Below, one piece after another: positions 7,937 through 16,109 of a stretch of DNA of 64,000 bases. The translations under genes and the position numbers were made by a program. The DNA lies in NCBI RefSeq assembly GCF_044793635.1, contig NZ_CP084992.1:186001-250000 (forward strand). The letters are read 5' to 3'. Positions within the stretch are counted from its first letter, which is position 1. Every line of letters begins with the position of its first letter. The stretch is from Virgibacillus_F necropolis_A. Its GTDB lineage: Bacteria > Bacillota > Bacilli > Bacillales > Amphibacillaceae. The notes below the pieces were generated by a model. The model ran no database searches and was not told the DNA's origin. It was given only the letters and a program-made list of their open reading frames with translations.

Positions 7937-10900
7937 ATGGATATTGAAAAAAACAGAACCGAACAAAAACGTTTGAGAATTCTAGGTGAGGTAGAAATAA
8001 AAGCTATTTTTGGTAGACCGCGCTTCACATATGAAGATCGGTGTCATTATTTTTCTCTTTCACAGCCTGAGGAAGAATTGCTATATATGTTGCGTTCTCT
8101 CAAGTCAAAGGCTTATTTTGTTTTGCAACTTGGCTATTTTAAGGCCAAAAACCTGTTTTTTACATTTGATCTCCGTGAAGTCGAGGAGGACCTTCAGCAT
8201 GTTCTGAGGTACTATTTCAATAACAATAAAATGGAGGATCTAAGTTCAATTGATAAGTTTACTAGATTAAAACAACAGCGTTTGATTCTTGAACTATTCA
8301 GTTATCGTAATTGTGATACAGAAGAACGACAACAGATGGAGAAAAAGGCTCGTAAGGCTGTCACGTTTTGTAGTAAACCGATCTTCATCTTTCGTGAAAT
8401 CATGAATGATTTATCCGAGCAACGCATCGTTGCGCCAGGTTACAGCTTTATGCAAGAAACGGTAGGGAAGGCCATAACATCCGAACAAAACCGCCTAATC
8501 CAAATGATGCATCATCATTTAGAACAGCCTGATATCGAATCCTTGAAACAACTGTTAAAAGATTCTCAAGGGTTGTATGAAATTACACAGCTTAAACGGG
8601 AACCAAAAGATTTTAGTGTTAAAGAAATAAAACGTGAGATGGATCGAGGTAAACAAATTCAGCCTTTATATCGACTTGCCCATACATTGTTACCAAAGTT
8701 AGGTATTTCTAATGAAAGCATCAAATATTATGCCTCATTGGTTGGCTATTACTCCGTCTACAAGCTTAAAAGACTAGATGAATGGGTCGTTTACGTTTAT
8801 TTATTATGTTTTGTCTACCACCGCTATCAACGAATGAACGACAATCTGATCAATACGTTCATTTACAATGTCAGGCACTACATAGATGAATCGAAATCTG
8901 TAGCTAAAGACCAGGTGTATGAGAGCTACACAGAAACCAACCAAAACATGAAAAGGGCTGGGCAGGTACTAAAAATATTTACCGACGATACCATTGCAAC
9001 GAATACACCTTTTCAGGATATCCAGGATCGGGCATTTGCTATTCTGGAACGCCAAAAGCTTGAAGGTCTAGCTGATCAGATTGTCACAAATACGAAGTTG
9101 GATGATACAGCCCTCCAATGGGAACACATAGATAAGTTAGCTGGGCAATTCAAACGGCGTTTACGACCTTTGTTTCTTATGGTTGATTTCGCAGCACCTT
9201 CGATGAATGATCCGCTGATTGAAGCCATCCATTTTATGAAGCTGGCTTTTAGTAAGAATAAATCATTAGGACAATATCCCTCTGATGATTTACCCAATCA
9301 ATTCATATCAGACAGTATAAAGCACTACATCTATAAACAGGAGTTATTGGTGGATCGCTATGAATTTTTAATCTATCGCCTTTTACGTAATCGCTTAGAG
9401 GCAGGTGATATTTTTTGTCGTGAGAGTATTCGATTTCGTAGCTTTGAGGATGACCTAATAGATGACCATCAATGGCAACAGAAAGAAAAATTGATGGCCG
9501 ATGTCGGCCTATGCGACGTCAGTCTGCCTATCCGCGATCATTTGGCGGATCTTGTGCAGAGACTTGAAGCTCGCATTATAGAGGTTAACCAACGTATTGC
9601 ATCAGGAGATAATGACCATTTACAAATCAAAAAACATGGTTCACACAGCCGTTGGACACTCCCGTATGCCCGGGAAACCGAGTCCGCCAACCATTCATTT
9701 TTCGATGTGTTAAAGCAAATTGATATTGGAAGTATTTTACATTACGCTAATCAACATTGTCAATTTATTGAGGCGTTTGAGCACATTTTGGGGCGTTATG
9801 CTAAACAGAACAAGGAAAGCAAAACCCTTGTCGCTTGCCTGATTGCCTGGGGAACCAACATGGGTCTAGGTAGGATGGGAGAAATATCCGATATCGACTA
9901 TCCCTTGCTTTCAACCACATCAGATAACTTTATTCGTCTGGAGACCCTAAAGGAAGCCAATGATCGTGTCAGTAATGCAATAGCCAAGCTTCCCATTTTT
10001 CAACATTACGATATTGATGACGTCATACATTCCAGTAGCGATGGGCAGAAATTTGAAACGGGAATCAATACGATTAATTCGCGCCATTCACCCAAATACT
10101 TTGGACTTAAAAAAGGGATTGTTTCTTATACAATGGTAGCTAACCATATTCCTGTTAATGCCCGGATAATCGGCGCAAATGAGCATGAAAGTCATTACGT
10201 GTTCGATATTTTATACAACAATACAACCGATATTCAACCTAATGTGCATTCCACCGATACCCATGGGACCAATGAAGTTAATTTTTCCATCCTTCACCTT
10301 TTCGGTTACCAGTTTGCACCACGTTATCGGGATATATATGATAAAGTCAGCAAATCCCTATATGGATTCAAACACCCAAGCCAATACGGGGAAGAATTGA
10401 TCAAGCCAGTCCGAAAAATCAACACCAATCTTATTGAGGAAGAGTGGGAAAATATTCAGCGTATTGTATTATCACTTGCTCTCAAAACAACAACACAGAG
10501 CATTATCATAGGAAAGCTCAGTGCTTATGCACGTAAAAACAAAACCAAACGTGCTTTGTGGGAGTATGATAACATCATAAAGAGTTTATATTTTCTGGAT
10601 TATATTGATTCTCCACCACTGCGTCAAAATGTGCATCGAACACTAAATCGAGGCGAAAGTTATCATAAATTACGTAGGGCGGTATCCCACTCCAATTTTG
10701 GTAAACTACGTTTCAAAACTGAACAAGATCAACACATATGGGGTGAGTGTAGCCGTCTGCTTGCCAATTGCATTATTTATTACAATGCCAGCATTTTATC
10801 TAAGATGCTGATTCACAGAGAAAAAGAGGGGCAAGATTCAGATGTACTGAAACGGATTTCCCCCGTTGCATGGCAGCATATCAATCTCTACGGCCATTAT

Positions 10901-10984
10901 GAATTTAATAAAAGCCAAGAGTCTATTAACATAGATGCCATCATTCGGGAACTAGCCCAATTAAAGTTATCCCCGGATGAATAA
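7937..10984 (+). CDS. tnpA: Tn3-family transposase TnpA
   Basis: Full-length DDE transposase, 1015 aa. The N-terminal third resembles the DUF4158 DNA-binding region of Tn3 transposases (ILGEVEIKAIFGRP..., YFVLQLGYFKAK). The C-terminal Tnp_Tn3 catalytic domain shows all three acidic residues: Asp702 in SSSDGQKF, Asp774 in STDTHGT, and Glu907 in NRGESYHKLRRAV. No frameshift or stop interrupts it, so it is predicted active. The ATG follows AAAGGG by 6-7 bases. Base composition is close to that of the host genes. Confidence 0.95.
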   Translation: MDIEKNRTEQKRLRILGEVEIKAIFGRPRFTYEDRCHYFSLSQPEEELLYMLRSLKSKAYFVLQLGYFKAKNLFFTFDLREVEEDLQHVLRYYFNNNKMEDLSSIDKFTRLKQQRLILELFSYRNCDTEERQQMEKKARKAVTFCSKPIFIFREIMNDLSEQRIVAPGYSFMQETVGKAITSEQNRLIQMMHHHLEQPDIESLKQLLKDSQGLYEITQLKREPKDFSVKEIKREMDRGKQIQPLYRLAHTLLPKLGISNESIKYYASLVGYYSVYKLKRLDEWVVYVYLLCFVYHRYQRMNDNLINTFIYNVRHYIDESKSVAKDQVYESYTETNQNMKRAGQVLKIFTDDTIATNTPFQDIQDRAFAILERQKLEGLADQIVTNTKLDDTALQWEHIDKLAGQFKRRLRPLFLMVDFAAPSMNDPLIEAIHFMKLAFSKNKSLGQYPSDDLPNQFISDSIKHYIYKQELLVDRYEFLIYRLLRNRLEAGDIFCRESIRFRSFEDDLIDDHQWQQKEKLMADVGLCDVSLPIRDHLADLVQRLEARIIEVNQRIASGDNDHLQIKKHGSHSRWTLPYARETESANHSFFDVLKQIDIGSILHYANQHCQFIEAFEHILGRYAKQNKESKTLVACLIAWGTNMGLGRMGEISDIDYPLLSTTSDNFIRLETLKEANDRVSNAIAKLPIFQHYDIDDVIHSSSDGQKFETGINTINSRHSPKYFGLKKGIVSYTMVANHIPVNARIIGANEHESHYVFDILYNNTTDIQPNVHSTDTHGTNEVNFSILHLFGYQFAPRYRDIYDKVSKSLYGFKHPSQYGEELIKPVRKINTNLIEEEWENIQRIVLSLALKTTTQSIIIGKLSAYARKNKTKRALWEYDNIIKSLYFLDYIDSPPLRQNVHRTLNRGESYHKLRRAVSHSNFGKLRFKTEQDQHIWGECSRLLANCIIYYNASILSKMLIHREKEGQDSDVLKRISPVAWQHINLYGHYEFNKSQESINIDAIIRELAQLKLSPDE

Positions 10985-11036
10985 ACGATGCGTAACCGGG
11001 CAATTTCAATACTCCAAAAGGAAGGGAAGAATACAC

Positions 11037-11444
11037 ATGTCACCGGAACCCAATTGGCAACCCATACGTCATTTACCGATGATTGCAAAGATGATCGATG
11101 GACAACTCGAGCATGCACAAGAACAATACCTCAATTTATTAGAAGCTCGGTCAACACCGCATGTGTTAGATGACGACACGGTACACAGTGTCATCCAATC
11201 CTATACAGAACAGCTTGAATCTGTACCCATCTATGAAAAGCAACTTGAAAGATGGCAAACGGAAGCGACACCCGATCAACAGCGTGAAATTCAACTTTTG
11301 CAAAAGCAAGTCAGAAAGTGGAAACAGGTTATAACCGATATTTTGGATTTGGCGGATGAACTAAAAGAGGGAACCAGTGAAAAGGTCATGTCAAAAAGTG
11401 ACTTGGAACTCGGTATACAAAGCTTTAAAAAAACAGATCGTTGA
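11037..11444 (+). CDS. Uncharacterised helical protein downstream of tnpA
   Basis: 135 aa, function not recognised. Mostly charged, helical sequence with a probable coiled-coil stretch (about residues 65-110: EKQLERWQTEATPDQQREIQ-like), no Cys, no membrane segment and no signal peptide. The start at 11037 has GGAAGGGAAG in front; an alternative in-frame ATG at 10977 overlaps the tnpA stop and would add 20 residues, compatible with translational coupling. Same strand and 52 bases after tnpA, so co-transcription is likely. A transposition accessory role is possible, but position is the only evidence. Confidence 0.6.
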   Translation: MSPEPNWQPIRHLPMIAKMIDGQLEHAQEQYLNLLEARSTPHVLDDDTVHSVIQSYTEQLESVPIYEKQLERWQTEATPDQQREIQLLQKQVRKWKQVITDILDLADELKEGTSEKVMSKSDLELGIQSFKKTDR

Positions 11445-11465
11445 TAGAGGATACAATCAAATTAA

Positions 11466-11621
11466 ACTCGCTTTGTAAAAAAAATATCGGAGCATGCTGC
11501 CGATATTCAAGAATCGATCCATTTTGTTGAAGATCACTATGAAATTTTGAGGAGGAAAACAAAATTTTGTATGTTGGAAAATATTCAAACCACCAAAACT
11601 AGTAGAATTATTGAAATCTAG
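11466..11621 (+). pseudogene. Possible gene remnant after the tnpA-linked gene
   Basis: A 51-codon open stretch with no good start translates to helical, protein-like sequence (ISEHAADIQESIHFVEDHYE...). It has an apparent Shine-Dalgarno-like GAGGAGG inside it. It could be the broken end of a gene or chance. Family not recognised. Confidence 0.25.
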
Positions 11622-11653
11622 TTTATTGTAAACTTAAATCGATAAGTGGTAAT

Positions 11654-11690
11654 AAAAACGACACCTTCTAAACGAGAAAGTGTCGCTTTT
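11654..11690. terminator. Bidirectional terminator between unknown gene and secreted protein gene
   Basis: CGACAC..TTCT pairs with AGAA..GTGTCG and is flanked by A-runs on the left and T-runs on the right, so it can stop transcripts from both sides. It lies 30 bases beyond the stop of the minus-strand gene at 11720. Confidence 0.75.
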
Positions 11691-11719
11691 TCACATACCT
11701 CTATAGAGTTTATTAAAGG

Positions 11720-12208
11720 TTAGTCATGCCATTCTACTTGGATTTTATCTACAACGGTAGAAGATTTCGTAAATTTTAAATACAATTCTTCATTACCAGC
11801 TTCAGTATTTACGCCAGACCATGGAACACAGACATCTCCTGAACCAATTGTTGTTTTATCAACAAAATCATTTTTAGAAAGGTTATCATGTTCCCAAAGC
11901 TCTATACCATAACTATAAGCTTGATCATAAAAACATACCATTACACCACCACCAGAAACAGATTGAGGTTCAGTAGTAGTGAGGTTATCTACGTACCAAA
12001 TGTCTGTTGCAATGTGCTGCCAACCTGGAGCATCAGATAGTAATGGTATCTGATCATCTGATGTCATTTCTAGGTTCATTTCTGGTAGTACTATTTCTTT
12101 AACAACTTCAGTTCGTTGTGATGTTTCTTTTTCCGACGCCAGAGAAAGTGTAGGAAGTGCAAGCATAAATATTAATGTTAGCGCTATCAATGTCATGAAT
12201 TTCTTCAA
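11720..12208 (-). CDS. Secreted protein of unknown function (transposon cargo)
   Basis: 162 aa with a clear Sec signal peptide: KK at the N-terminus, a hydrophobic core at residues 6-22, and LSLASE as a likely signal peptidase I site. The mature part has a short acidic spacer, then an apparent beta-rich domain (GWQHIATDIWYVDNL, YSYGIELWEHDN, two Cys at VMVCFYD and GDVCVPWSG that could form a disulfide, and NEELYLKFTKSS). TTG at 12208 follows GGGGGCGG and is preferred over the internal ATG at codon 5. It is divergent from padR, 203 bases apart, so the PadR regulator may control it. Family not recognised. Confidence 0.75.
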   Translation of the reverse strand: MKKFMTLIALTLIFMLALPTLSLASEKETSQRTEVVKEIVLPEMNLEMTSDDQIPLLSDAPGWQHIATDIWYVDNLTTTEPQSVSGGGVMVCFYDQAYSYGIELWEHDNLSKNDFVDKTTIGSGDVCVPWSGVNTEAGNEELYLKFTKSSTVVDKIQVEWHD

Positions 12209-12411
12209 CCCAACCGCCCCCTTGCTATGATTTGTTATTCGTTTCTATAAAGGTATGTCTGTATATATATTCGACGAAAATAATTAAACTCCTTTTTAAG
12301 AGTAATCAAATAAATCTATGAATTTATCTTAATAAATATGGTATCATTAGAATTAATACATTGCATTATTGAGTAATTTAATTCATAGTTATTAATGTGG
12401 AGGTGGAAAGG

Positions 12412-12753
12412 TTGGAAATTAATAAAGAGGTTTTAAAAGGGCATATTGATATGTTAATCCTTTCTCTTTTATTAAAAAAGGATATGTATGGATATGAGTT
12501 AGCTAAATTAGTTCGAAAAAAAAGCGATAATCAATTTGAATTAAAGGAGGGTACCCTCTATTTATCTTTAAAGCGTTTAGAAAAAAATAAATGGATTAAA
12601 TCTTATTGGGGTGACGAACAAGGCCCTGGTGGAAGACGTAAATATTACAAATTAACTACATTGGGTGAGACCGGTTTTGATGAGAAACGTTTAGAATGGA
12701 AGTTTGTTAAAAAAATAATTGACTTGTTTATTGAAGGAGGCGAAAATAAGTGA
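12412..12753 (+). CDS. PadR-family transcriptional regulator
   Basis: 113 aa. The winged-helix PadR signature is clear: LKGHIDMLILSLLLKKDMYGYELAKLV, then FELKEGTLYLSLKRLEKNKWIKSYW (the G.LY..L.RLE motif) and GGRRKYYKLT.LG. TTG at 12412 is chosen because GGAGGTGG precedes it by about 7 bases; a GTG at 12397 is in frame but overlaps that site. The stop overlaps the GTG start of the next gene (GTGA), so the two are translationally coupled. Small PadR proteins of this type usually repress an adjacent membrane protein or transporter operon. Confidence 0.9.
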   Translation: MEINKEVLKGHIDMLILSLLLKKDMYGYELAKLVRKKSDNQFELKEGTLYLSLKRLEKNKWIKSYWGDEQGPGGRRKYYKLTTLGETGFDEKRLEWKFVKKIIDLFIEGGENK

Positions 12754-13529
12754 ATAAAATTGAATCATTTATAGAAAAGGCTTATCAAGGCGCAAATGGA
12801 AGTGATAAAAAGATAAGAGAGTTAAAATTAGAATTAAAAAATCATTTGTTAGAGACAGTTTTTGAATTGAAGTCAGAAGGTAAATCTGAAGATGAGGCAA
12901 TAGACATTGCTATTGATCGTTTTGGTGGGGAGGAACAAATTCGATCAATTTTTCCTGAGTTATTTCGTGTAAAAAAAATGTTTGCGAAAAAAATACTTTA
13001 TATTGGATTAGTGTTTCTTATGTTAGCGGTTATCACTTTAGGAGTAAGGTTTTTTAGTAATATAAATAACGCTAATTTAACAGAAGAACTTACAGTCGAG
13101 TTACATCATAAATTAGGAACAAAAAATATTGAAATAGCCGATACGAAAGAATATATTGAATCAATTGTTGAAGATAGTATGTACATTAATGGTATAGAAT
13201 TAAAATATAAAGGTTCAACTCCTCCTACTACTTATGAATATAAACAGGATGTTTGGATACCCGATATTTTGCAAACAGATTTTCAAATTAATTTTGATAA
13301 ATGGTATGTCGATATAGATACAATTCGAATGGATTCAATCGCTTACGGAATTTTCTTTTTAGCTTTTCTAAATTATTGGGTGTTATTTGCAATTTGGGCA
13401 ATCGTTAACGCATATCATCAAAAAAGATTAAATTTCGGCTGGATTCTTATTTTTTCTGTGTTAAATGTTGTAGGCTATATGATATTTAGATTGGTTGGTG
13501 AAAGTAAAAATCGATTTGAATATATTTAA
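12750..13529 (+). CDS. HAAS-domain membrane protein with PLDc_N-like C-terminus
   Basis: 259 aa. Residues 1-70 form the helical HAAS/DUF1700-type region that often follows PadR genes (ELKLELKNHLLETVFELKSEGKSEDEAIDIAIDRFGG). A membrane helix is at about 78-100, then an extracytoplasmic domain of about 100 residues (100-197), then two further helices (about 198-220 and 228-250) whose pattern (WVLFAIWAIVNAYHQKR...GWILIF..LNVVGYMIFRL) resembles the PLDc_N module. It starts with GTG overlapping the padR stop. Likely a membrane partner that senses a signal and controls PadR; the ligand is unknown. Confidence 0.75.
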   Translation: MNKIESFIEKAYQGANGSDKKIRELKLELKNHLLETVFELKSEGKSEDEAIDIAIDRFGGEEQIRSIFPELFRVKKMFAKKILYIGLVFLMLAVITLGVRFFSNINNANLTEELTVELHHKLGTKNIEIADTKEYIESIVEDSMYINGIELKYKGSTPPTTYEYKQDVWIPDILQTDFQINFDKWYVDIDTIRMDSIAYGIFFLAFLNYWVLFAIWAIVNAYHQKRLNFGWILIFSVLNVVGYMIFRLVGESKNRFEYI

Positions 13530-13593
13530 GTGCTTGTAGTGCTTATGTATGCGTTAGCTTATGAACTTGATTTGACTATATCACAATACGATC

Positions 13594-13629
13594 GGGCGCT
13601 TTTCTTGAATTGAAGGGAGCGCCCTTTTC
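13594..13629 (+). terminator. Terminator at the end of the transposon cargo
   Basis: GGGCGCT (13594-13600) pairs with AGCGCCC (13617-13623), with an inner TTTCTT/AAGGGA pairing, followed by TTTTCT. It ends the padR-membrane protein unit just inside the right inverted repeat. Confidence 0.8.
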
Positions 13630-13656
13630 TCATTCTGCATTGGGGAGAATATACCT

Positions 13657-13692
13657 TATTCCACCTTTCCGAGGGGATGGGCAAAAACACCC
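13657..13692 (-). repeat. Transposon right terminal inverted repeat
   Basis: Reverse complement of the left end: 23 identical bases from the tip, 33 of 36 overall. It is followed by the AGATT duplication at 13693-13697. Confidence 0.9.
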
Positions 13693-13697
13693 AGATT
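13693..13697. other. Target site duplication, right copy (AGATT)
   Basis: Identical to 7003-7007 on the other side of the element. Confidence 0.85.
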
Positions 13698-13740
13698 CGT
13701 CTTAAACTTGTCGGGGCTGACCAAGGCGCTTGCGCTTTTC
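13698..13740 (+). repeat. Right half of the hairpin repeat split by the transposon
   Basis: It carries the right-arm signature GTCGGGGCTGACCAAGGCGC followed by TTGCGCTTTT, also seen at the right end of the other repeats. It is complementary to the left arm at 6945-6970. Confidence 0.8.
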
Positions 13741-13837
13741 TTAATTGTCTATCTCCATCTCATTCGCTTCTCTAATTGGGCGTTTGTCACAACTTTTTCA
13801 ATTCGTGCGTATACTAAATTGACTAAGGGGTGATGAT

Positions 13838-14776
13838 TTGGAATCGCAAAAGATGCAAAATAAAAATGGGCAAATTAATATTGTTTTATATGATAAAGAA
13901 GGCGTGAAGGTTGAACCTGACCAACGTCAACGTATATCCTATAATGAAAGTAGCCCGTTTTATCGTATTGACCAAGAATTCTCATCATTCGTAGGAATGG
14001 ACTATCTAAAGCATTCTATAAAAGAAATATATGCCATGATTACTATTAATGAAAAACGTAAACAAGTGGGCCTTAATTCCTCTAATCAAGTGCTTCATAT
14101 GTTATTTAAAGGTAATCCTGGTACTGGGAAAACAACAATTGCCAGGAAATTAGCTTCTGTTTATTATGATATGAATATACTTTCAAAAGGGCATTTTATC
14201 GAAGCAGAACGAGCAGATTTAGTTGGCGAGTATATTGGGCAAACAGCTCAAAAGACACGTGCTATCATACAAAAAGCGGCCGGAGGCATATTATTCATTG
14301 ATGAAGCGTATTCCCTTGCACGTGGTGGGGAGAAGGATTTTGGTAAGGAAGCAATTGACACTTTAGTGAAACACATGGAGGATGACCATGATGATTTTGT
14401 GTTAATTTTGGCAGGTTATCCATATGAAATGGAGCGGTTTTTATTATTAAATCCAGGTTTAAAGTCCAGATTTCCTTTCATCCTTGATTTCCAGGATTAT
14501 GCTGTTGATCAACTACTGCAAATCGCCAAAAAAATGTTGCAAGAGCGAGAATATCAATTAACAAATGAGGCCGAATGGAAGTTGAGGGAACAGATTATAT
14601 TAGAAAAAAATCATTCTCCACATAATTTTTCCAATGCGCGTTTTGTCAGAAATGTTATTGAACAATCCATTCGAAAACAGGCTATGCGTATACTGAAACA
14701 GAATAAAATTTCTACGGATACATTGATAACCCTAACTAGGCAGGACCTGGTCTTTGATAAATTGTCTAGTTATTAG
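13838..14776 (+). CDS. spoVK: Stage V sporulation protein K (AAA+ ATPase)
   Basis: SpoVK/CbxX-type AAA+ ATPase, 312 aa, required for late spore maturation in B. subtilis. The Walker A box GNPGTGKT is at residues 92-99, Walker B ILFIDEAYSL at about 151-160, with a sensor-type region FVLILAGYP and the arginine-finger region LNPGLKSRFPF. The start is TTG at 13838 with AAGGGGTGAT just before it. In B. subtilis spoVK also lies between hfq and hflX (ynbA); here the Tn3 element has inserted into that interval. It is followed directly by a terminator that overlaps the hflX promoter. Confidence 0.93.
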   Translation: MESQKMQNKNGQINIVLYDKEGVKVEPDQRQRISYNESSPFYRIDQEFSSFVGMDYLKHSIKEIYAMITINEKRKQVGLNSSNQVLHMLFKGNPGTGKTTIARKLASVYYDMNILSKGHFIEAERADLVGEYIGQTAQKTRAIIQKAAGGILFIDEAYSLARGGEKDFGKEAIDTLVKHMEDDHDDFVLILAGYPYEMERFLLLNPGLKSRFPFILDFQDYAVDQLLQIAKKMLQEREYQLTNEAEWKLREQIILEKNHSPHNFSNARFVRNVIEQSIRKQAMRILKQNKISTDTLITLTRQDLVFDKLSSY

Positions 14777-14787
14777 GTAAGCTAAGT

Positions 14788-14819
14788 AAACCTTATCATA
14801 CAAATTGTGATAAGGTTTT
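14788..14819 (+). terminator. Terminator of spoVK
   Basis: AAACCTTATCA pairs with TGATAAGGTTT around a short loop and is followed by TTTC. Its right arm contains the -35 region of the next promoter. Confidence 0.7.
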
Positions 14820-14833
14820 CACTTTGCTATGAT
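14805..14833 (+). promoter_or_regulatory. Sigma A promoter for hflX
   Basis: TTGTGA (14805-14810), a 17-base spacer and TATGAT (14828-14833) form a near-consensus promoter 34 bases before the hflX start. The -35 lies in the right arm of the spoVK terminator. Confidence 0.7.
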
Positions 14834-14866
14834 ATATTTATGAATGAAGAAAGAGGTCTGATAATA

Positions 14867-16102
14867 ATGCAGGAACAAATATTAGTTGTAGCAGTTAAGC
14901 ATCAAGATCAAACAGATGAGCATTTCGAATCTTCTTTGGAAGAATTATCCTCATTATGCAATACAGCAGGGGGTATAGTTAAGAAAATTGTTACGCAAAA
15001 CAGAAATCGTATACATCCTGCAACCTATATTGGTGAAGGAAAAATTGAAGAGATAACTCAGTTTATCGAAGAATTTGAAATTGACATTGTTATTTCAAAT
15101 GATGAACTATCTGCGGGACAAACGAGAAATTTATCCGATCGTTTTGGTGTTCGTTTGCTTGATCGAAGTCAGTTAATACTTGATATTTTTGCTATGCGTG
15201 CGAAAACCAAAGAGGGTAAACTTCAAGTAGAGCTTGCGCAACTTCAATACTTATTACCTAGACTTCATGGACAAGGAACCCAATTATCACGCTTGGGTGC
15301 AGGAATCGGAACAAGGGGACCAGGAGAAACCAAATTAGAAACAGACCAGCGCCACATAAGACGCAGAATTTATGATATTAAACGTAGATTTAAAGTAGTA
15401 GAAAGCCAGCGCGCGCAATACCGCAAACGAAGAAAAACAAATCAAGCATTTCAAATCGCAATTGTTGGTTATACAAACGCTGGGAAATCAACATTGTTTA
15501 ACAAAATTACAAAAGAACAATCTCTCGAAGAAGATCAATTGTTTGCGACACTTGACCCTTTGACGAGACACTTTCAGTTCCCTTCCGGATTTCAAGCATT
15601 GGTTACAGATACGGTTGGATTTTTACAGGATCTTCCTACATCACTTATCGCTGCATTCAAGTCGACATTAGAAGAAGTGACGGAAGCAGATTTTATTATA
15701 CATGTAGTAGATGGTTCACATCCCGACAAGGAACAACACCAGGAAACCGTTCTTAAGCTACTCCGAGATTTAGATGCAACGTCCATACCAATTCTAACGG
15801 TATATAATAAAAAGGATAAAATGAACGAAGAATTTATCCCTAATAATCATCCATATATCGTAATAAGTGCATTCGATAAAGCAGACATTACTAGACTATT
15901 TACAAAAATTGAATCGCTATTAGAATTAGAATGGGATTGGTATTCAACAGTTTTGGAACCTGATGAAGGGAAAATGATCAACAGGCTAGAACATGAAACC
16001 ATAATGAGAGGAAGAGAATTTGACGAGGAATTAGATAAATATAAAATAAATGGCTACATTAGGCAAAACCATCCAATACAAAACATATTAAAGGAGCAAT
16101 AA
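14867..16102 (+). CDS. hflX: Ribosome-associated GTPase HflX
   Basis: HflX, 411 aa, a GTPase that binds the large ribosomal subunit and splits or rescues stalled ribosomes under stress. The N-terminal domain has the HflX glycine-rich block (GTQLSRLGAGIGTRGPGETKLE), then the G domain: G1 GYTNAGKST at about 201-209, G3 DTVGF, and G4 NKKD. The start at 14867 follows AAGAGG; an upstream in-frame codon at 14807 would lie inside the promoter. In B. subtilis the gene is ynbA, between spoVK and ynbB, as here. Confidence 0.95.
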   Translation: MQEQILVVAVKHQDQTDEHFESSLEELSSLCNTAGGIVKKIVTQNRNRIHPATYIGEGKIEEITQFIEEFEIDIVISNDELSAGQTRNLSDRFGVRLLDRSQLILDIFAMRAKTKEGKLQVELAQLQYLLPRLHGQGTQLSRLGAGIGTRGPGETKLETDQRHIRRRIYDIKRRFKVVESQRAQYRKRRKTNQAFQIAIVGYTNAGKSTLFNKITKEQSLEEDQLFATLDPLTRHFQFPSGFQALVTDTVGFLQDLPTSLIAAFKSTLEEVTEADFIIHVVDGSHPDKEQHQETVLKLLRDLDATSIPILTVYNKKDKMNEEFIPNNHPYIVISAFDKADITRLFTKIESLLELEWDWYSTVLEPDEGKMINRLEHETIMRGREFDEELDKYKINGYIRQNHPIQNILKEQ

Positions 16103-16109
16103 TCGATTC

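Larger units (their letters stand above)
7008..13692. mobile_element. Complete Tn3-family transposon with regulatory and secreted-protein cargo
   Basis: The 6685-bp element has inverted ends (7008-7043 and 13657-13692; first 23 bp identical, 33 of 36 overall) and is flanked on both sides by AGATT (7003-7007 and 13693-13697), the 5-bp duplication typical of Tn3 transposition. Order: tnpR (minus), a divergent res/promoter region, tnpA (plus), a 135-aa unknown gene, a secreted protein gene (minus), a padR gene and an overlapping membrane protein gene. No antibiotic- or metal-resistance gene is recognised. Boundaries are read directly from sequence; family assignment rests on TnpA and TnpR. Exact ends and intact recombination genes suggest a fairly recent insertion. 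Confidence 0.93.
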
